From Polycyclovorans sp964425915 (GTDB lineage Bacteria; Pseudomonadota; Gammaproteobacteria; Nevskiales; Nevskiaceae), in contig CAYROO010000003.1 in assembly GCA_964425915.1 (NCBI GenBank), positions 248,001 to 312,000 of the forward strand: a DNA stretch of 64,000 bases, given 5' to 3'. Below are positions 35,200 to 43,371 of the stretch, one piece after another. The position numbers and the translations under genes were made by a program. A model generated the notes under the pieces. It did no database searches. It saw only the letters and a program-made list of their open reading frames with translations, and had not been told where the DNA came from. The first letter of the stretch is position 1. The number at the start of each line of letters is the position of its first letter.

Positions 35200-36027
35200 A
35201 TGTGGCGTGCACGCCTGTTCGAACTGCTGATGGCAGCCTTCTTTGTCAGCGTGGCGCTGATGGCCAAGGCGGCAGCCACCGATGCGGCGGCGGAAACGCT
35301 CGCACAGCCCCCGGCACTGGAAGCAGCGGAACCCTTCGACTTCTTCAGCGACACCCCAATCGACAGTCCCGAGGTGATCGAGCTGCCGCCGCCGCCCTCA
35401 CGCTGGTACACCGTGGGGGGCCCATTGGCCCTGATCGGCTTCTTCTTCGTGCTGCTGCTGTTCTTTTGGTGGATGGTGCCGTTCCAGGCCCACACGGTCG
35501 ACATCAACCTGCACGGCATGCCCACCGGCGTAAAACGCGGCATTGCCATGGCCACCGTGCTGTTCGGCATCGCCTTCTGCTTCGGCGCCTCCGAGATCTG
35601 GTACATGCTGGGCGTCTATGGCAATGCCGAGGCCTACTTTGCGCAGATGAGCCTGGGCAAGCTGATCGCCTTCACCCACGCCCACCTGTTCGGCTTCACC
35701 ACGGCCTTCTTTATCATCGGCATCCCGTTTTCGCTGCACTTCAATCATCTCTGGCCCTACCAGTGGGTGTTCCCCATCGGTCTGGCAGCCTCGGTGACCG
35801 ATGTGATGTCCTGGTGGGGCATCAAGTTCCTGTCCCCGAGCTTTGAGTGGGTATCGATGTTCTGCGGCGTGCTGTTCTCGGCCAGCTACCTGTACATGCT
35901 GGTCGGCCTGCTGCGGGTGCTGCTGCTGCCACAGGTGATCTGGGCCACCGACAAGGATCGGCGCGAGCGCCTGGCCGCCCGTCAGCAGCTTCGCGATGAC
36001 GCCCGCCATCGCGAAGGCGACTACTGA
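35200..36027 (+). CDS. multi-span membrane protein with His-rich helix, unknown function
   Basis: 275 residues. An N-terminal hydrophobic segment, then a Pro/acidic periplasmic stretch, then about five membrane helices. Helix LIAFTHAHLFGFTTAFF and the following SLHFNHLW carry four His in a short span, suggestive of haem b or metal ligands. The C-terminus is a charged cytoplasmic tail (DKDRRERLAARQQ). I do not recognise the family. As last gene of the cytochrome operon it could link the exported cytochromes to the quinone pool or to cytoplasmic electron donors; this is inference. Confidence 0.75.
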   Translation: MWRARLFELLMAAFFVSVALMAKAAATDAAAETLAQPPALEAAEPFDFFSDTPIDSPEVIELPPPPSRWYTVGGPLALIGFFFVLLLFFWWMVPFQAHTVDINLHGMPTGVKRGIAMATVLFGIAFCFGASEIWYMLGVYGNAEAYFAQMSLGKLIAFTHAHLFGFTTAFFIIGIPFSLHFNHLWPYQWVFPIGLAASVTDVMSWWGIKFLSPSFEWVSMFCGVLFSASYLYMLVGLLRVLLLPQVIWATDKDRRERLAARQQLRDDARHREGDY

Positions 36028-36034
36028 ATCGCGC

Positions 36035-36283
36035 CTACTTCCGTATCACCCGGTACAGCACCAGCAACAGCATGGCTCCGCCGGTGGCCACCAGAATGCC
36101 CTGGAGGTTGAATCCGGAGAAACTGGCAATGCCCAGGGTGGTGCCCACCCATCCGCCGACGAAGGCGCCCGCAATCCCCAGCACGATGGTGATGACGAAG
36201 CCCCCCGGGTCCTTGCCCGGCATGAACAGCTTGGCCAGTACGCCCGCCACCAATCCCAGCAGTATCCACGACAGAATGCCCAT
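36035..36283 (-). CDS. GlsB/YeaQ/YmgE-family stress-response membrane protein
   Basis: 82 residues from ATG 36283, which has GGAGGAG about 8 nt upstream. Three short helices with the family's Gly-rich pattern: WILLGLVAGVLAKLFMPG, DPGGFVITIVLGIAGAFVGG and WVGTTLGI. Members are small transglycosylase-associated membrane proteins induced by stress; no activity is established. Ends 7 bp from the end of the convergent cytochrome operon. Confidence 0.9.
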   Translation of the reverse strand: MGILSWILLGLVAGVLAKLFMPGKDPGGFVITIVLGIAGAFVGGWVGTTLGIASFSGFNLQGILVATGGAMLLLVLYRVIRK

Positions 36284-36430
36284 TGGATCGCTCCTCCGTG
36301 ATGTCACCCGGCTGTTTCCGGTCCTTTAACGGTAGCGCACTCTCGATCCGGTTGCCGCTCGTCACGGCGCGGGGCGCCACCGGTCGGCTGCCCTCTCGCG
36401 TACCGGATGCGGACGGTGTTTGATGGCGCC

Positions 36431-36670
36431 ATGTACCTCATCGTGCCCGACCAGACGTTCCGCCAGATGCGCCGCGCCCGCCCCGGACGCGCCCTCGCCT
36501 GGATCAGCCTGGGCATCGCCCTCGGCCTCACTGGGGCAGCTCATGCGCCGCGTCTGAGCCCCCTGCCCAGTGCCGAGGCGTCGGTCCCGATGGCCGCACC
36601 CGCGGTCACCAGGACAGCCTGGTGCAACACTGGTACCGGCAGCCTCCAACTGGCCTGCGCCCTAAACTGA
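36431..36670 (+). CDS. possible small membrane or exported protein
   Basis: 79 residues from ATG 36431 (ATG 36407 adds 8). One hydrophobic segment, ALAWISLGIALGLTGAAHA, after an Arg-rich start resembles a signal anchor. Third codon positions through this stretch are almost all G or C, as in the neighbouring genes, which favours real coding. No homologue is recognised and no clear ribosome-binding site is seen. It lies alone in the 462 bp between the GlsB-like gene and the fatty acyl-CoA reductase; the rest of that gap shows nothing I can name. Confidence 0.4.
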   Translation: MYLIVPDQTFRQMRRARPGRALAWISLGIALGLTGAAHAPRLSPLPSAEASVPMAAPAVTRTAWCNTGTGSLQLACALN

Positions 36671-36745
36671 TCGGCCGTTCAGTGCCGCGCCCGCGGTCTG
36701 CGGTAAAGTCCGGGCTGTCCTGTCTGGATTTCCTGGAGCGGCCCC

Positions 36746-38737
36746 ATGCATTACTTCGTGACCGGCGCCACCGGCTTCATCGGCAAGTTCCTACTGGCCG
36801 AACTGCTGCAACGCGAGGACGCGACTGTCCACGTTTTGATTCGCGACGGCTCGGAAGGCAAGTTCGAGGCGCTCCAACGCCGCTTCGAAGGCCTGCCCGG
36901 CAAGCTGCACCGGGTCAGCGGTGACGTCACCACACCGGGGCTGGTCAGCGAGGCCGACCTGAAGAAACTCAAGGGCAAGGTTGATCACCTGTTCCACCTG
37001 GCCGCCGTCTATGACATGAACATGGACGATGCCACCGGCGACCGCATCAATAACGAGGGCACCCGCAACGTCGTGGCCTTCGCCAATGCGCTGGGCGGCG
37101 AGCTGCGCTTTCACCACGCCTCGAGCGTGGCCGTTGCCGGCGGCGACTATGTGGGTCGATTCACTGAGAAAATGTTCGACGAAGGGCAGCCGGTCGATCA
37201 TCCCTACTTCCGTACCAAGTTCCAGAGCGAGGCCATCGTTCGCGAGGAATGCCGCGTGCCATTTCGCATCTATCGCCCCGGCGCGGTGGTAGGACACTCG
37301 GAAACCGGCGAAATGGACAAGATCGACGGCCCCTACTATTTCTTCAAGACGATTCAGAAGATCAGCTATGGCGTCCCACGCTGGATGCCACTGTTGGGGA
37401 TCGAGGGCGGCAAAGTACCGATCGCTCCGGTCGACTACGTCGCCAAGGCAATGGATGTGCTGGCACACAAGGACGGCCTCGACGGTCAGTGCTTCCACCT
37501 CGTGCAGTCCGACTCACCCACCGTCGGCGAGCTGTTGCAGACCCTCTTGCAAGCCGCCCATGGACCGGAGTTCGCCACCCGTATCGATCTGCCGCCGCTG
37601 CCATCTCCCCTGAAGCCGCTCGCGCGCGACCTGACGCGGCGACTGCCGCGCGCGCTGGAGCGCACCATCTCGAAAGCCATTGGCGCGCCACTGTCGGTGT
37701 TGGGTTATATCCGCAACCAGGCCGTATTCGATGACACCCTGACCCGCAAGGCGCTGCGGGGAACCGGCGTTAAGTGCCCTGATATCCAGGACTACGCCAA
37801 GATTCTCTGGGAGTTCTGGGAACTGTTTCTGGACCTCGACGTCAGCCTCCCGCGCGGTGCACTGCGCAAGCTCGCCGGCAAGGTGGTGATCGTCACCGGC
37901 GCCTCCAGCGGTATCGGCTTCAACGTTGCCAAGAAGCTCGGCGCCGCCGGCGCCAAAGTGATTCTGGTGGCGCGCACCCGCGAAAAGCTTGAGCAGACCC
38001 AGTTCATCATCGAAAAGGCGGGTGGCGAAGCCCACGTCTATCCCTGCGATCTCAATGACATGGCGGCGATCGATCGCTGCGCCCAGCAGATCCTTGACGA
38101 TTTCGGCCATGTCGACATCCTGGTCAACAATGCCGGCCGCTCGATCCGACGCGCGGTGCTGGAGTCGACCACGCGCTTCCACGATTTCGAGCGCACCATG
38201 CAGCTCAACTACTTCGGCGCCATCCGTATGATTCTGGCGCTGCTGCCGAGCATGGCCCAGCGCAAGAACGGTCACATCATCAACATCAGCTCGATCGGGG
38301 TATTGGCCAACGCTGCGCGTTTTTCGGCCTATGTGGCGTCGAAGGCCGCTCTGGATGCCTTCTCGCGCTCACTGGCGGCCGAGGTGAAGCACAAGAACAT
38401 CGAGATCACCGCCATCTATATGCCGCTGGTGCGGACGCCCATGATCGCGCCCACCAAGATCTACGACTACGTGCCAACCTGGAGCCCTGACCACGCCGCC
38501 GACGTCGTGCTCAAGTCCATCCTTGAACGTCCCAAGAGCGTCGCCACCACGCTCGGCACCGCTGCGGCCATCAGCTACGCGGTGTGGCCGAAGATGAACG
38601 ACTACGTGCTCAACAAGGGCTTCAATCTGTTCCCCTCGTCGAGCGCGGCGCGCGGCAAACAGCAGGGCGGTGAGTCCGACAAGCCCACCTTGCAGCAGGT
38701 GGTGTTCGCCAACCTGTTCAAGGGCGAGTACTTCTGA
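36746..38737 (+). CDS. bifunctional fatty acyl-CoA reductase (wax-ester type), two SDR domains
   Basis: 663 residues. Layout matches the Marinobacter alcohol-forming fatty acyl-CoA reductase of about 661 residues. The N-terminal extended SDR domain has TGATGFIG at 6-13, HLAAVYDM, and HPYFRTKFQSE with the Tyr-x-x-x-Lys pair. The second SDR domain begins near residue 377, with VTGASSGIGFN near 385, NNAGRSIRRAV and YVASKAALDAF. The first domain reduces acyl-CoA to aldehyde-level product and the second completes reduction to fatty alcohol, the precursor of wax esters. No wax synthase lies in the window. A heptamer array follows the stop. Confidence 0.9.
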   Translation: MHYFVTGATGFIGKFLLAELLQREDATVHVLIRDGSEGKFEALQRRFEGLPGKLHRVSGDVTTPGLVSEADLKKLKGKVDHLFHLAAVYDMNMDDATGDRINNEGTRNVVAFANALGGELRFHHASSVAVAGGDYVGRFTEKMFDEGQPVDHPYFRTKFQSEAIVREECRVPFRIYRPGAVVGHSETGEMDKIDGPYYFFKTIQKISYGVPRWMPLLGIEGGKVPIAPVDYVAKAMDVLAHKDGLDGQCFHLVQSDSPTVGELLQTLLQAAHGPEFATRIDLPPLPSPLKPLARDLTRRLPRALERTISKAIGAPLSVLGYIRNQAVFDDTLTRKALRGTGVKCPDIQDYAKILWEFWELFLDLDVSLPRGALRKLAGKVVIVTGASSGIGFNVAKKLGAAGAKVILVARTREKLEQTQFIIEKAGGEAHVYPCDLNDMAAIDRCAQQILDDFGHVDILVNNAGRSIRRAVLESTTRFHDFERTMQLNYFGAIRMILALLPSMAQRKNGHIINISSIGVLANAARFSAYVASKAALDAFSRSLAAEVKHKNIEITAIYMPLVRTPMIAPTKIYDYVPTWSPDHAADVVLKSILERPKSVATTLGTAAAISYAVWPKMNDYVLNKGFNLFPSSSAARGKQQGGESDKPTLQQVVFANLFKGEYF

Positions 38738-38744
38738 GCCGCGT

Positions 38745-38810
38745 CAGTGGTGAGTTCTGAGTGCCGAGTGCTGAGGTGGACCACTCAGCACTCATCACTC
38801 ATCGCTCAGC
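38745..38810. repeat. heptamer repeat array with inverted arms (site 2)
   Basis: The left arm (38745-38775) is a run of imperfect GAGTNCT/GAGTGCC heptamers; the right arm (38780-38810) holds the reverse complement (CACTCAGCACTCATCACTC and so on). The two arms are separated by about 4 bp and can fold into one hairpin. It lies between the convergent ends of the fatty acyl-CoA reductase gene and the DAHP synthase gene and reaches just into the end of the latter. Confidence 0.75.
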
Positions 38811-39870
38811 CCTCCGCTTTCCGTCGCGCTGCGACGGCCTGCGCCAGTTGTTCGAGCAGGGGCTCGGTCTCGGCCCAGGCCAGGCAGGCATCGGTGATGC
38901 TCTGGCCGTAGGTGAGCGCACAGCCCGGCGTCGCATCCTGGCGACCCTCCACCAGGTGCGACTCAATCATCACGCCCATGATGCGGCGGTCACCGCCGGC
39001 AATCTGACTGGCCACATCGTGGCCGACGATCACTTGCCGGCGATGTTGCTTGGAACTGTTGGCATGCGAGAAATCGATCATCACCTGCGGCTGCAGGCCT
39101 GACTTCTCCATTGCCTCGCTGGCGGCATCGACGCTGCCCGCATCGTAATTCGGGCCCTTGCTGCCGCCGCGCAGAATAATGTGTGAGTCAGGGTTGCCGG
39201 CGGTCTGGAAAATAGCCGACTGCCCATCGGCGGTCAGGGACAGGAAGCGGTGCGGGCTGCGCGCCGACACCACGGCATCCACCGCCACCTTGACGCTGCC
39301 GTCGGTGCCGTTCTTGAAGCCAACCGGGCAGGACAGCCCGGAGGCCATCTCACGATGCAGCTGGCTCTCGGTGGTGCGGGCGCCGATGGCACCCCAGCTG
39401 ACCAGGTCAGAGATGTACTGTGGCGTCAGGATGTCGAGGTACTCGACACCTGCCGGCATGCCCTGGTCGTTGAGGTCGCTCAGCAGTTTGCGGGCAATGC
39501 GCAGTCCCTTGTCGATCTGGTAGCTGTCGTCGAGATCCGGGTCATTGATCAAGCCCTTCCAGCCCACCGTGGTCCGCGGCTTCTCGAAATAGACGCGCAT
39601 CACCACCAGAAGGTCTTGCGACAGGCGCTCACGCACCACCGCCAGCTTCTGCGCGTACTCAAGTGCCGCGGCGGTATCGTGGATGGAGCAGGGCCCAACC
39701 ACCACCAGCAGGCGGTCATCGGTACCGTTGAGAATGTCCTGGATGGCCTTGCGGGCCTGCAGGGTGGTGTCGGCAGCGCGCGCCGACATCGGTAGCTCCG
39801 CCTTGACCTGCGCGGGCGTGGCGACCGGCAGCACCGACTGGATGCGCGTGTTTTCAGTGACAACCGTCAT
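38806..39870 (-). CDS. aroG: 3-deoxy-7-phosphoheptulonate (DAHP) synthase, class I
   Basis: 354 residues, the length of the AroF/G/H class. Condenses phosphoenolpyruvate with erythrose 4-phosphate, the first step of the shikimate pathway. VVVGPCSIHD (metal Cys), MRVYFEKPRTTVGWKG, GARTTESQLHRE, GFKNGTDG, DFSHANSSKQ and MIESHLVEG are all present. Which of AroF, G or H it corresponds to (feedback by Tyr, Phe or Trp) cannot be decided by eye. A possible extended -10, TGGTAGCAT, lies on the minus strand at 39932-39940. Confidence 0.93.
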   Translation of the reverse strand: MTVVTENTRIQSVLPVATPAQVKAELPMSARAADTTLQARKAIQDILNGTDDRLLVVVGPCSIHDTAAALEYAQKLAVVRERLSQDLLVVMRVYFEKPRTTVGWKGLINDPDLDDSYQIDKGLRIARKLLSDLNDQGMPAGVEYLDILTPQYISDLVSWGAIGARTTESQLHREMASGLSCPVGFKNGTDGSVKVAVDAVVSARSPHRFLSLTADGQSAIFQTAGNPDSHIILRGGSKGPNYDAGSVDAASEAMEKSGLQPQVMIDFSHANSSKQHRRQVIVGHDVASQIAGGDRRIMGVMIESHLVEGRQDATPGCALTYGQSITDACLAWAETEPLLEQLAQAVAARRKAEG

Positions 39871-40001
39871 ACCGCTTCAACCTTGGTTCGTGAGTTCCAT
39901 CGCCGGGCGCGGCCGCGCTGGCGAGCGCGCGATGCTACCACCGTCAAGCGGCGACGGTACGCTACCCTGCAGCCCTGATCCGATACGAGGTATCCCCCGC
40001 C

Positions 40002-40964
40002 GTGATCCGCAATGCCCTGGCCCTGTCCCTGCTGGCGCTGCCGCTGGCCCTGCCCGCGCAGCCGCTTCAGACCCGCAATGAAGCCGCCTTGAGCCGCTAC
40101 GCCGCACTGCCTGTCATGGGGGTGAGCACGCTGGCACCGGCCGGCGTCACCGTGGTGGGATTCAACACCGACCTGACCAACGAGTTCTACGCGGAGGACC
40201 GTGGCGGCGAGTCGACGCGGATCGACGGAGAGACCTGGCGCCACACCCTGCAGCTGCGCCGGCGCCTGGGTCCGAGCGTGGAGCTGGGGCTGCGGGCGAG
40301 CCTGATCGGCAGCGGCGGCGGCTTCATGGATCGCTTCATCGAAGACTGGCACCGGGTGTTCGGCTTGCCCAACGGCGGCCGCGAGAATTTTCCGCAAGAT
40401 CGCTTCGGCTATGCCCTGGTCAAGGACGGGCAGACCCTGCTCGATGTACGCGAGCGCGGCACCGGCCTGGGCGATGTCGAGGCGGAGATCGGCTTCGCCT
40501 TGCGCCCGGGACAGGTCTTGCGGGTGATGGCCAAGCTGCCCACCGGCGATCGCGACCGGCTGCAGGGGGGCCACTGGGGAGGCGCCCTGTGGCTCGACAA
40601 TGCCCTGCCGTTCACCGCCGGCAGCCCCTGGCAGGGGCACTACAGTGTGGGCGTCAGCGCACAGGAGACCGCAGGGGCGCTGGCCGAGCGCCAGCGCCCA
40701 GTCACCGCGCTGGGCAGCGTCGGGCTCAGCCGCGTGGTCTGGGGCCAGCTGTCGCTGCTGGGTCAGCTCAACGCCCACACGTCGCTTTATCGGGGCCTGG
40801 ATACCGACGTTGGCAACCCCGGCCTGCAGCTGGCGCTGGGCGGCCGATGGCAGGTCAACCCACGGTGGCAGCTGGACCTCGCCTTTCAGGAAGACCTGAT
40901 CACACACGCCAGCCCGGACTTCAGCCTGCACGCCGCCCTGCGGTTCCAGCCCGAAGCGCCCTGA
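40002..40964 (+). CDS. DUF3187 family outer-membrane-like protein
   Basis: 320 residues from GTG 40002. A signal peptide (LALSLLALPLALPAQ) is followed by alternating beta-strand sequence. The segment FIEDWHRVFGLPNGGRENFPQDRF near residue 110 is characteristic of DUF3187 (quoted here only as a position: residues about 110-133, key residues D-W-H, F-G-L-P-N-G-G-R). Family members are predicted outer-membrane beta-barrels without known function. Transcribed divergently from aroG with 131 bp between the starts; its stop is 1 bp from the end of the azoreductase gene. Confidence 0.82.
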   Translation: MIRNALALSLLALPLALPAQPLQTRNEAALSRYAALPVMGVSTLAPAGVTVVGFNTDLTNEFYAEDRGGESTRIDGETWRHTLQLRRRLGPSVELGLRASLIGSGGGFMDRFIEDWHRVFGLPNGGRENFPQDRFGYALVKDGQTLLDVRERGTGLGDVEAEIGFALRPGQVLRVMAKLPTGDRDRLQGGHWGGALWLDNALPFTAGSPWQGHYSVGVSAQETAGALAERQRPVTALGSVGLSRVVWGQLSLLGQLNAHTSLYRGLDTDVGNPGLQLALGGRWQVNPRWQLDLAFQEDLITHASPDFSLHAALRFQPEAP

Positions 40965-40965
40965 A

Positions 40966-41565
40966 TCAGTCGGCATACCAGCCGGGCAGCAGCGCATCCA
41001 GTGCTGCCCGCGCGCTGGCGACTGCCGCCTCGGCATCCTGGTTGGTGCCCTGGGCGGAAATCACGTCAGCCGTGTCGTATCCCATGAACTGAAACAGGGT
41101 CCGCACCAGCGGGGTGTAGTGATCCCAGTTGCCAGGGCCCTGATAGCGCCCGCCGGAACTGAACAATGCCAGCGCCCGGCGCCCGGCCATGTTGCCGCGG
41201 TAGCCATTCGCATCGGCATCCCAGGTGCGCCCCTTCTGGATGATGCCGTCAAAGAACGCCTTCAGCGGACCTGGCATCGAGAAATTGTGCATCGGCGCCG
41301 CCACGATCAGGACGTCCGCGGCGAGCACGCGCGCGACATCGGCATCCTGAACCGACAGCGCATCGGACTCAGTCGAGGTGAGCGCCTGCCCTCCGTAGTT
41401 GCGCTTGACGTAGGCATCGACGGCAGGCGTATCCAACAGGGCCACCGGACGCGACGCCAGATCGATGAGATCGACGTCGCCGCGGATCAGACCGCGCGCA
41501 TGGGCCACCAGCTTGGCGGTGTGGGATCCCGTGCGGGGGGTGAAACTGACGATCAGGGTGTTCAT
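40966..41565 (-). CDS. azoR: FMN-dependent NADH-azoreductase-like flavoprotein
   Basis: 199 residues with a flavodoxin-like fold. The N-terminal phosphate loop FTPRTGSHTAKL, the segment VAAPMHNFSMPGPLKAFFD that binds the flavin, and SSGGRYQGP near residue 137 match AzoR-type quinone/azo reductases. These work as cytoplasmic NAD(P)H:quinone oxidoreductases. Downstream of a heptamer array and in tandem with the pirin gene. Confidence 0.9.
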   Translation of the reverse strand: MNTLIVSFTPRTGSHTAKLVAHARGLIRGDVDLIDLASRPVALLDTPAVDAYVKRNYGGQALTSTESDALSVQDADVARVLAADVLIVAAPMHNFSMPGPLKAFFDGIIQKGRTWDADANGYRGNMAGRRALALFSSGGRYQGPGNWDHYTPLVRTLFQFMGYDTADVISAQGTNQDAEAAVASARAALDALLPGWYAD

Positions 41566-41590
41566 AAGGGCTCCTGGGAAGCAAAGGGCT

Positions 41591-41640
41591 CAGTGGTGTG
41601 TGCTGAGTGCTGAGTAGTGAGTGTTGAGGGATGAGTGACC
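41591..41640. repeat. heptamer repeat array, single orientation (site 3)
   Basis: About six imperfect heptamers in one orientation: TGCTGAG, TGCTGAG, TAGTGAG, TGTTGAG, GGATGAG, TGACC. Unlike sites 1 and 2 it has no inverted second arm, and it lies between two tandem minus-strand genes (pirin end, azoreductase start). Confidence 0.65.
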
Positions 41641-41656
41641 CGCGATCAGGGGGCCG

Positions 41657-42355
41657 TCAGGCCAGGTCGAACAGCAGCAGTTCGCTGTCGCTCGCAGCCA
41701 GGACCTCCAGCTGGGTTTCCCCAGTCAGGGCTAGGGCATCGCCGCTCTGCAGGTTGTGTGGCCCCACCCGAGCCTGTCCACGGGCAAGGTGCAGGTAGTA
41801 GGACCGCTGCGGCACCAAGGGCTGCTGCCATTGATTGCCAGCGGGCGGCCAGCCCAGCCATAGGCGGGCGTCCTGATGCACCACGAACTGGGCCGCCTCA
41901 CCGGCCGGGGCCACCACCTTGTGCCAGCCGGCACGCAGGGCGGCGGTATCCAGCGGCTGCTGCTGGTACCCGGGCGTCAATCCGCGCTCAGCCGGCGTTA
42001 GCCAGATCTGCAGAAAATGCACTGGGTCGACGCGCGAATCGTTCATTTCGCTGTGGGTGATGCCATGGCCGGCACTCATCACCTGCATCTCGCCAGGCCG
42101 CAGCACGCCGGTGCCGCCGGTGGAATCGCGGTGGCGCAGGGCGCCGTCCATCACGTAGGTGAGGATTTCCATATCCTGGTGTGAATGCGGCGGGAACCCG
42201 GATGCCGGATCGACACGGTCTTCATTGATCACCCGTAGGGCGCCAAAGCCCATCGCCTCTGGGTTGTAGTACTGCCCGAAGGAAAAGCTGTGCCAGCTGT
42301 CCAGCCAGTCGTGCTGGACGTGACCGCGCTGTGCGGCGGGAAGGACCTGAATCAT
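41657..42355 (-). CDS. pirin family protein (YhhW-like)
   Basis: 232 residues from ATG 42355. A bicupin with the N-terminal metal site HSHQDMEILTYV (His, His, Glu) and a second His in SAGHGITHSE, and the hallmark GFGALRVINEDRV. E. coli YhhW of this group has quercetin 2,3-dioxygenase activity; physiological roles are unclear. Transcribed divergently from a LysR-type gene with 101 bp between starts, which suggests that the regulator controls it. Confidence 0.92.
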   Translation of the reverse strand: MIQVLPAAQRGHVQHDWLDSWHSFSFGQYYNPEAMGFGALRVINEDRVDPASGFPPHSHQDMEILTYVMDGALRHRDSTGGTGVLRPGEMQVMSAGHGITHSEMNDSRVDPVHFLQIWLTPAERGLTPGYQQQPLDTAALRAGWHKVVAPAGEAAQFVVHQDARLWLGWPPAGNQWQQPLVPQRSYYLHLARGQARVGPHNLQSGDALALTGETQLEVLAASDSELLLFDLA

Positions 42356-42408
42356 GATGGGCTCCGACAACGATGAAACTGCTCGGAAGGCAGATTAGGC
42401 CGTGCAAC

Positions 42409-42460
42409 TCATTCATGAAATCGGAATGTTTTGGTACTTTCGGTCAAACTCACTGAATGA
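42409..42460. promoter_or_regulatory. possible LysR operator between pirin and lysR genes
   Basis: TCATTCA (42409-42415) and TGAATGA (42454-42460) form a spaced inverted repeat, and TTCATGAA (42412-42419) is itself a palindrome overlapping the left half. The right half overlaps the lysR start codon, which would allow autorepression. LysR proteins usually bind such spaced dyads in divergent spacers. Confidence 0.4.
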
Positions 42461-43362
42461 AAATCGACCTCGACGCGCTGCGCACACTGGATGCCATTGC
42501 CGAGCACGGCAGCTTCGCCCGCGCCGCTGAGGCCCTGCACCGGGTACCCTCGGCGGTGACCTACACCGTGCGGCGACTGGAGTCGCAGCTGGACGTCGCG
42601 CTGTTTGATCGCAGCGGTCATCGCGCCGTGCTCACCCCGGCGGGCGAGCTGCTGCTGGAACAGGGCCGCGACCTGTTACGCCAAGCTGCCCTGCTGGAAG
42701 AGCGCGTGCGTCGCAGCGGCCAGGGTTGGGAAACTCGACTGACCATTGCGGTCGACGAAATCATCCCGCTGGCCGGCCTGTTCCCGTTGATCCTGCAGTT
42801 CGACAGCCAGCGCAGTGGCACTCAGTTACAGCTGACCCGCGAAATCTTCGGCGGCACCTGGGACGCATTGATTGATCACCGCGCTGATCTGGTGGTGGGC
42901 GCCGCCGGGGATCCGCCCAGCGGCTTCAGCTTCGGCATCCGCCCTCTGATTGACGTGCCCTTTGTGTTCGCCATGACGCCCGACCACCCCCTGGCACAGT
43001 TGCCGGAGCCATTGCCAGCCGATCAGATCGCCCGCTATCGGGCGGTGGTGGCGGCCGACTCGTCACGGCGTCTGCCAGCCCGCAGCGGTGGCGTGCAGGC
43101 CGGTCAACCGACCTTGGTGGTGCCCAGCGTGGCCGCCAAACTGGCGGCGCAGGTTGCCGGCCTCGGCGTCGGCTTCCTGCCGCAGCATCTGGCGCAGCCG
43201 CATCTGGACGCTGGGCAGCTGGTGGACCGTGCCGTCGAGCATGCCCGCGCACCGGCCCAGCTCAGCCTGGCCTGGCGCAGCGGCGAAAACGGACGCGCCC
43301 TCGCCTGGTTTCGTGACGCCGTACAGGCCTGTCCCGACCTGTTGTGCAGCGCGGGCCGCTAA
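42457..43362 (+). CDS. LysR-family transcriptional regulator
   Basis: 301 residues. Winged helix-turn-helix at residues 1-60 (ALRTLDAIAEHGSFARAAEALHRVPSAVTYTVRRLE; key residues Ala-x3-Leu-His and Ser-Ala-Val-Thr) followed by a periplasmic-binding-like effector domain. The recognition helix VPSAVTYTVRRLES is close to the AllS/YhaJ-type group. The effector is unknown. Divergent from the pirin gene, the likely target. Ends 9 bp before uvrD. Confidence 0.92.
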   Translation: MKIDLDALRTLDAIAEHGSFARAAEALHRVPSAVTYTVRRLESQLDVALFDRSGHRAVLTPAGELLLEQGRDLLRQAALLEERVRRSGQGWETRLTIAVDEIIPLAGLFPLILQFDSQRSGTQLQLTREIFGGTWDALIDHRADLVVGAAGDPPSGFSFGIRPLIDVPFVFAMTPDHPLAQLPEPLPADQIARYRAVVAADSSRRLPARSGGVQAGQPTLVVPSVAAKLAAQVAGLGVGFLPQHLAQPHLDAGQLVDRAVEHARAPAQLSLAWRSGENGRALAWFRDAVQACPDLLCSAGR

Positions 43363-43371
43363 ACTGCGCGG

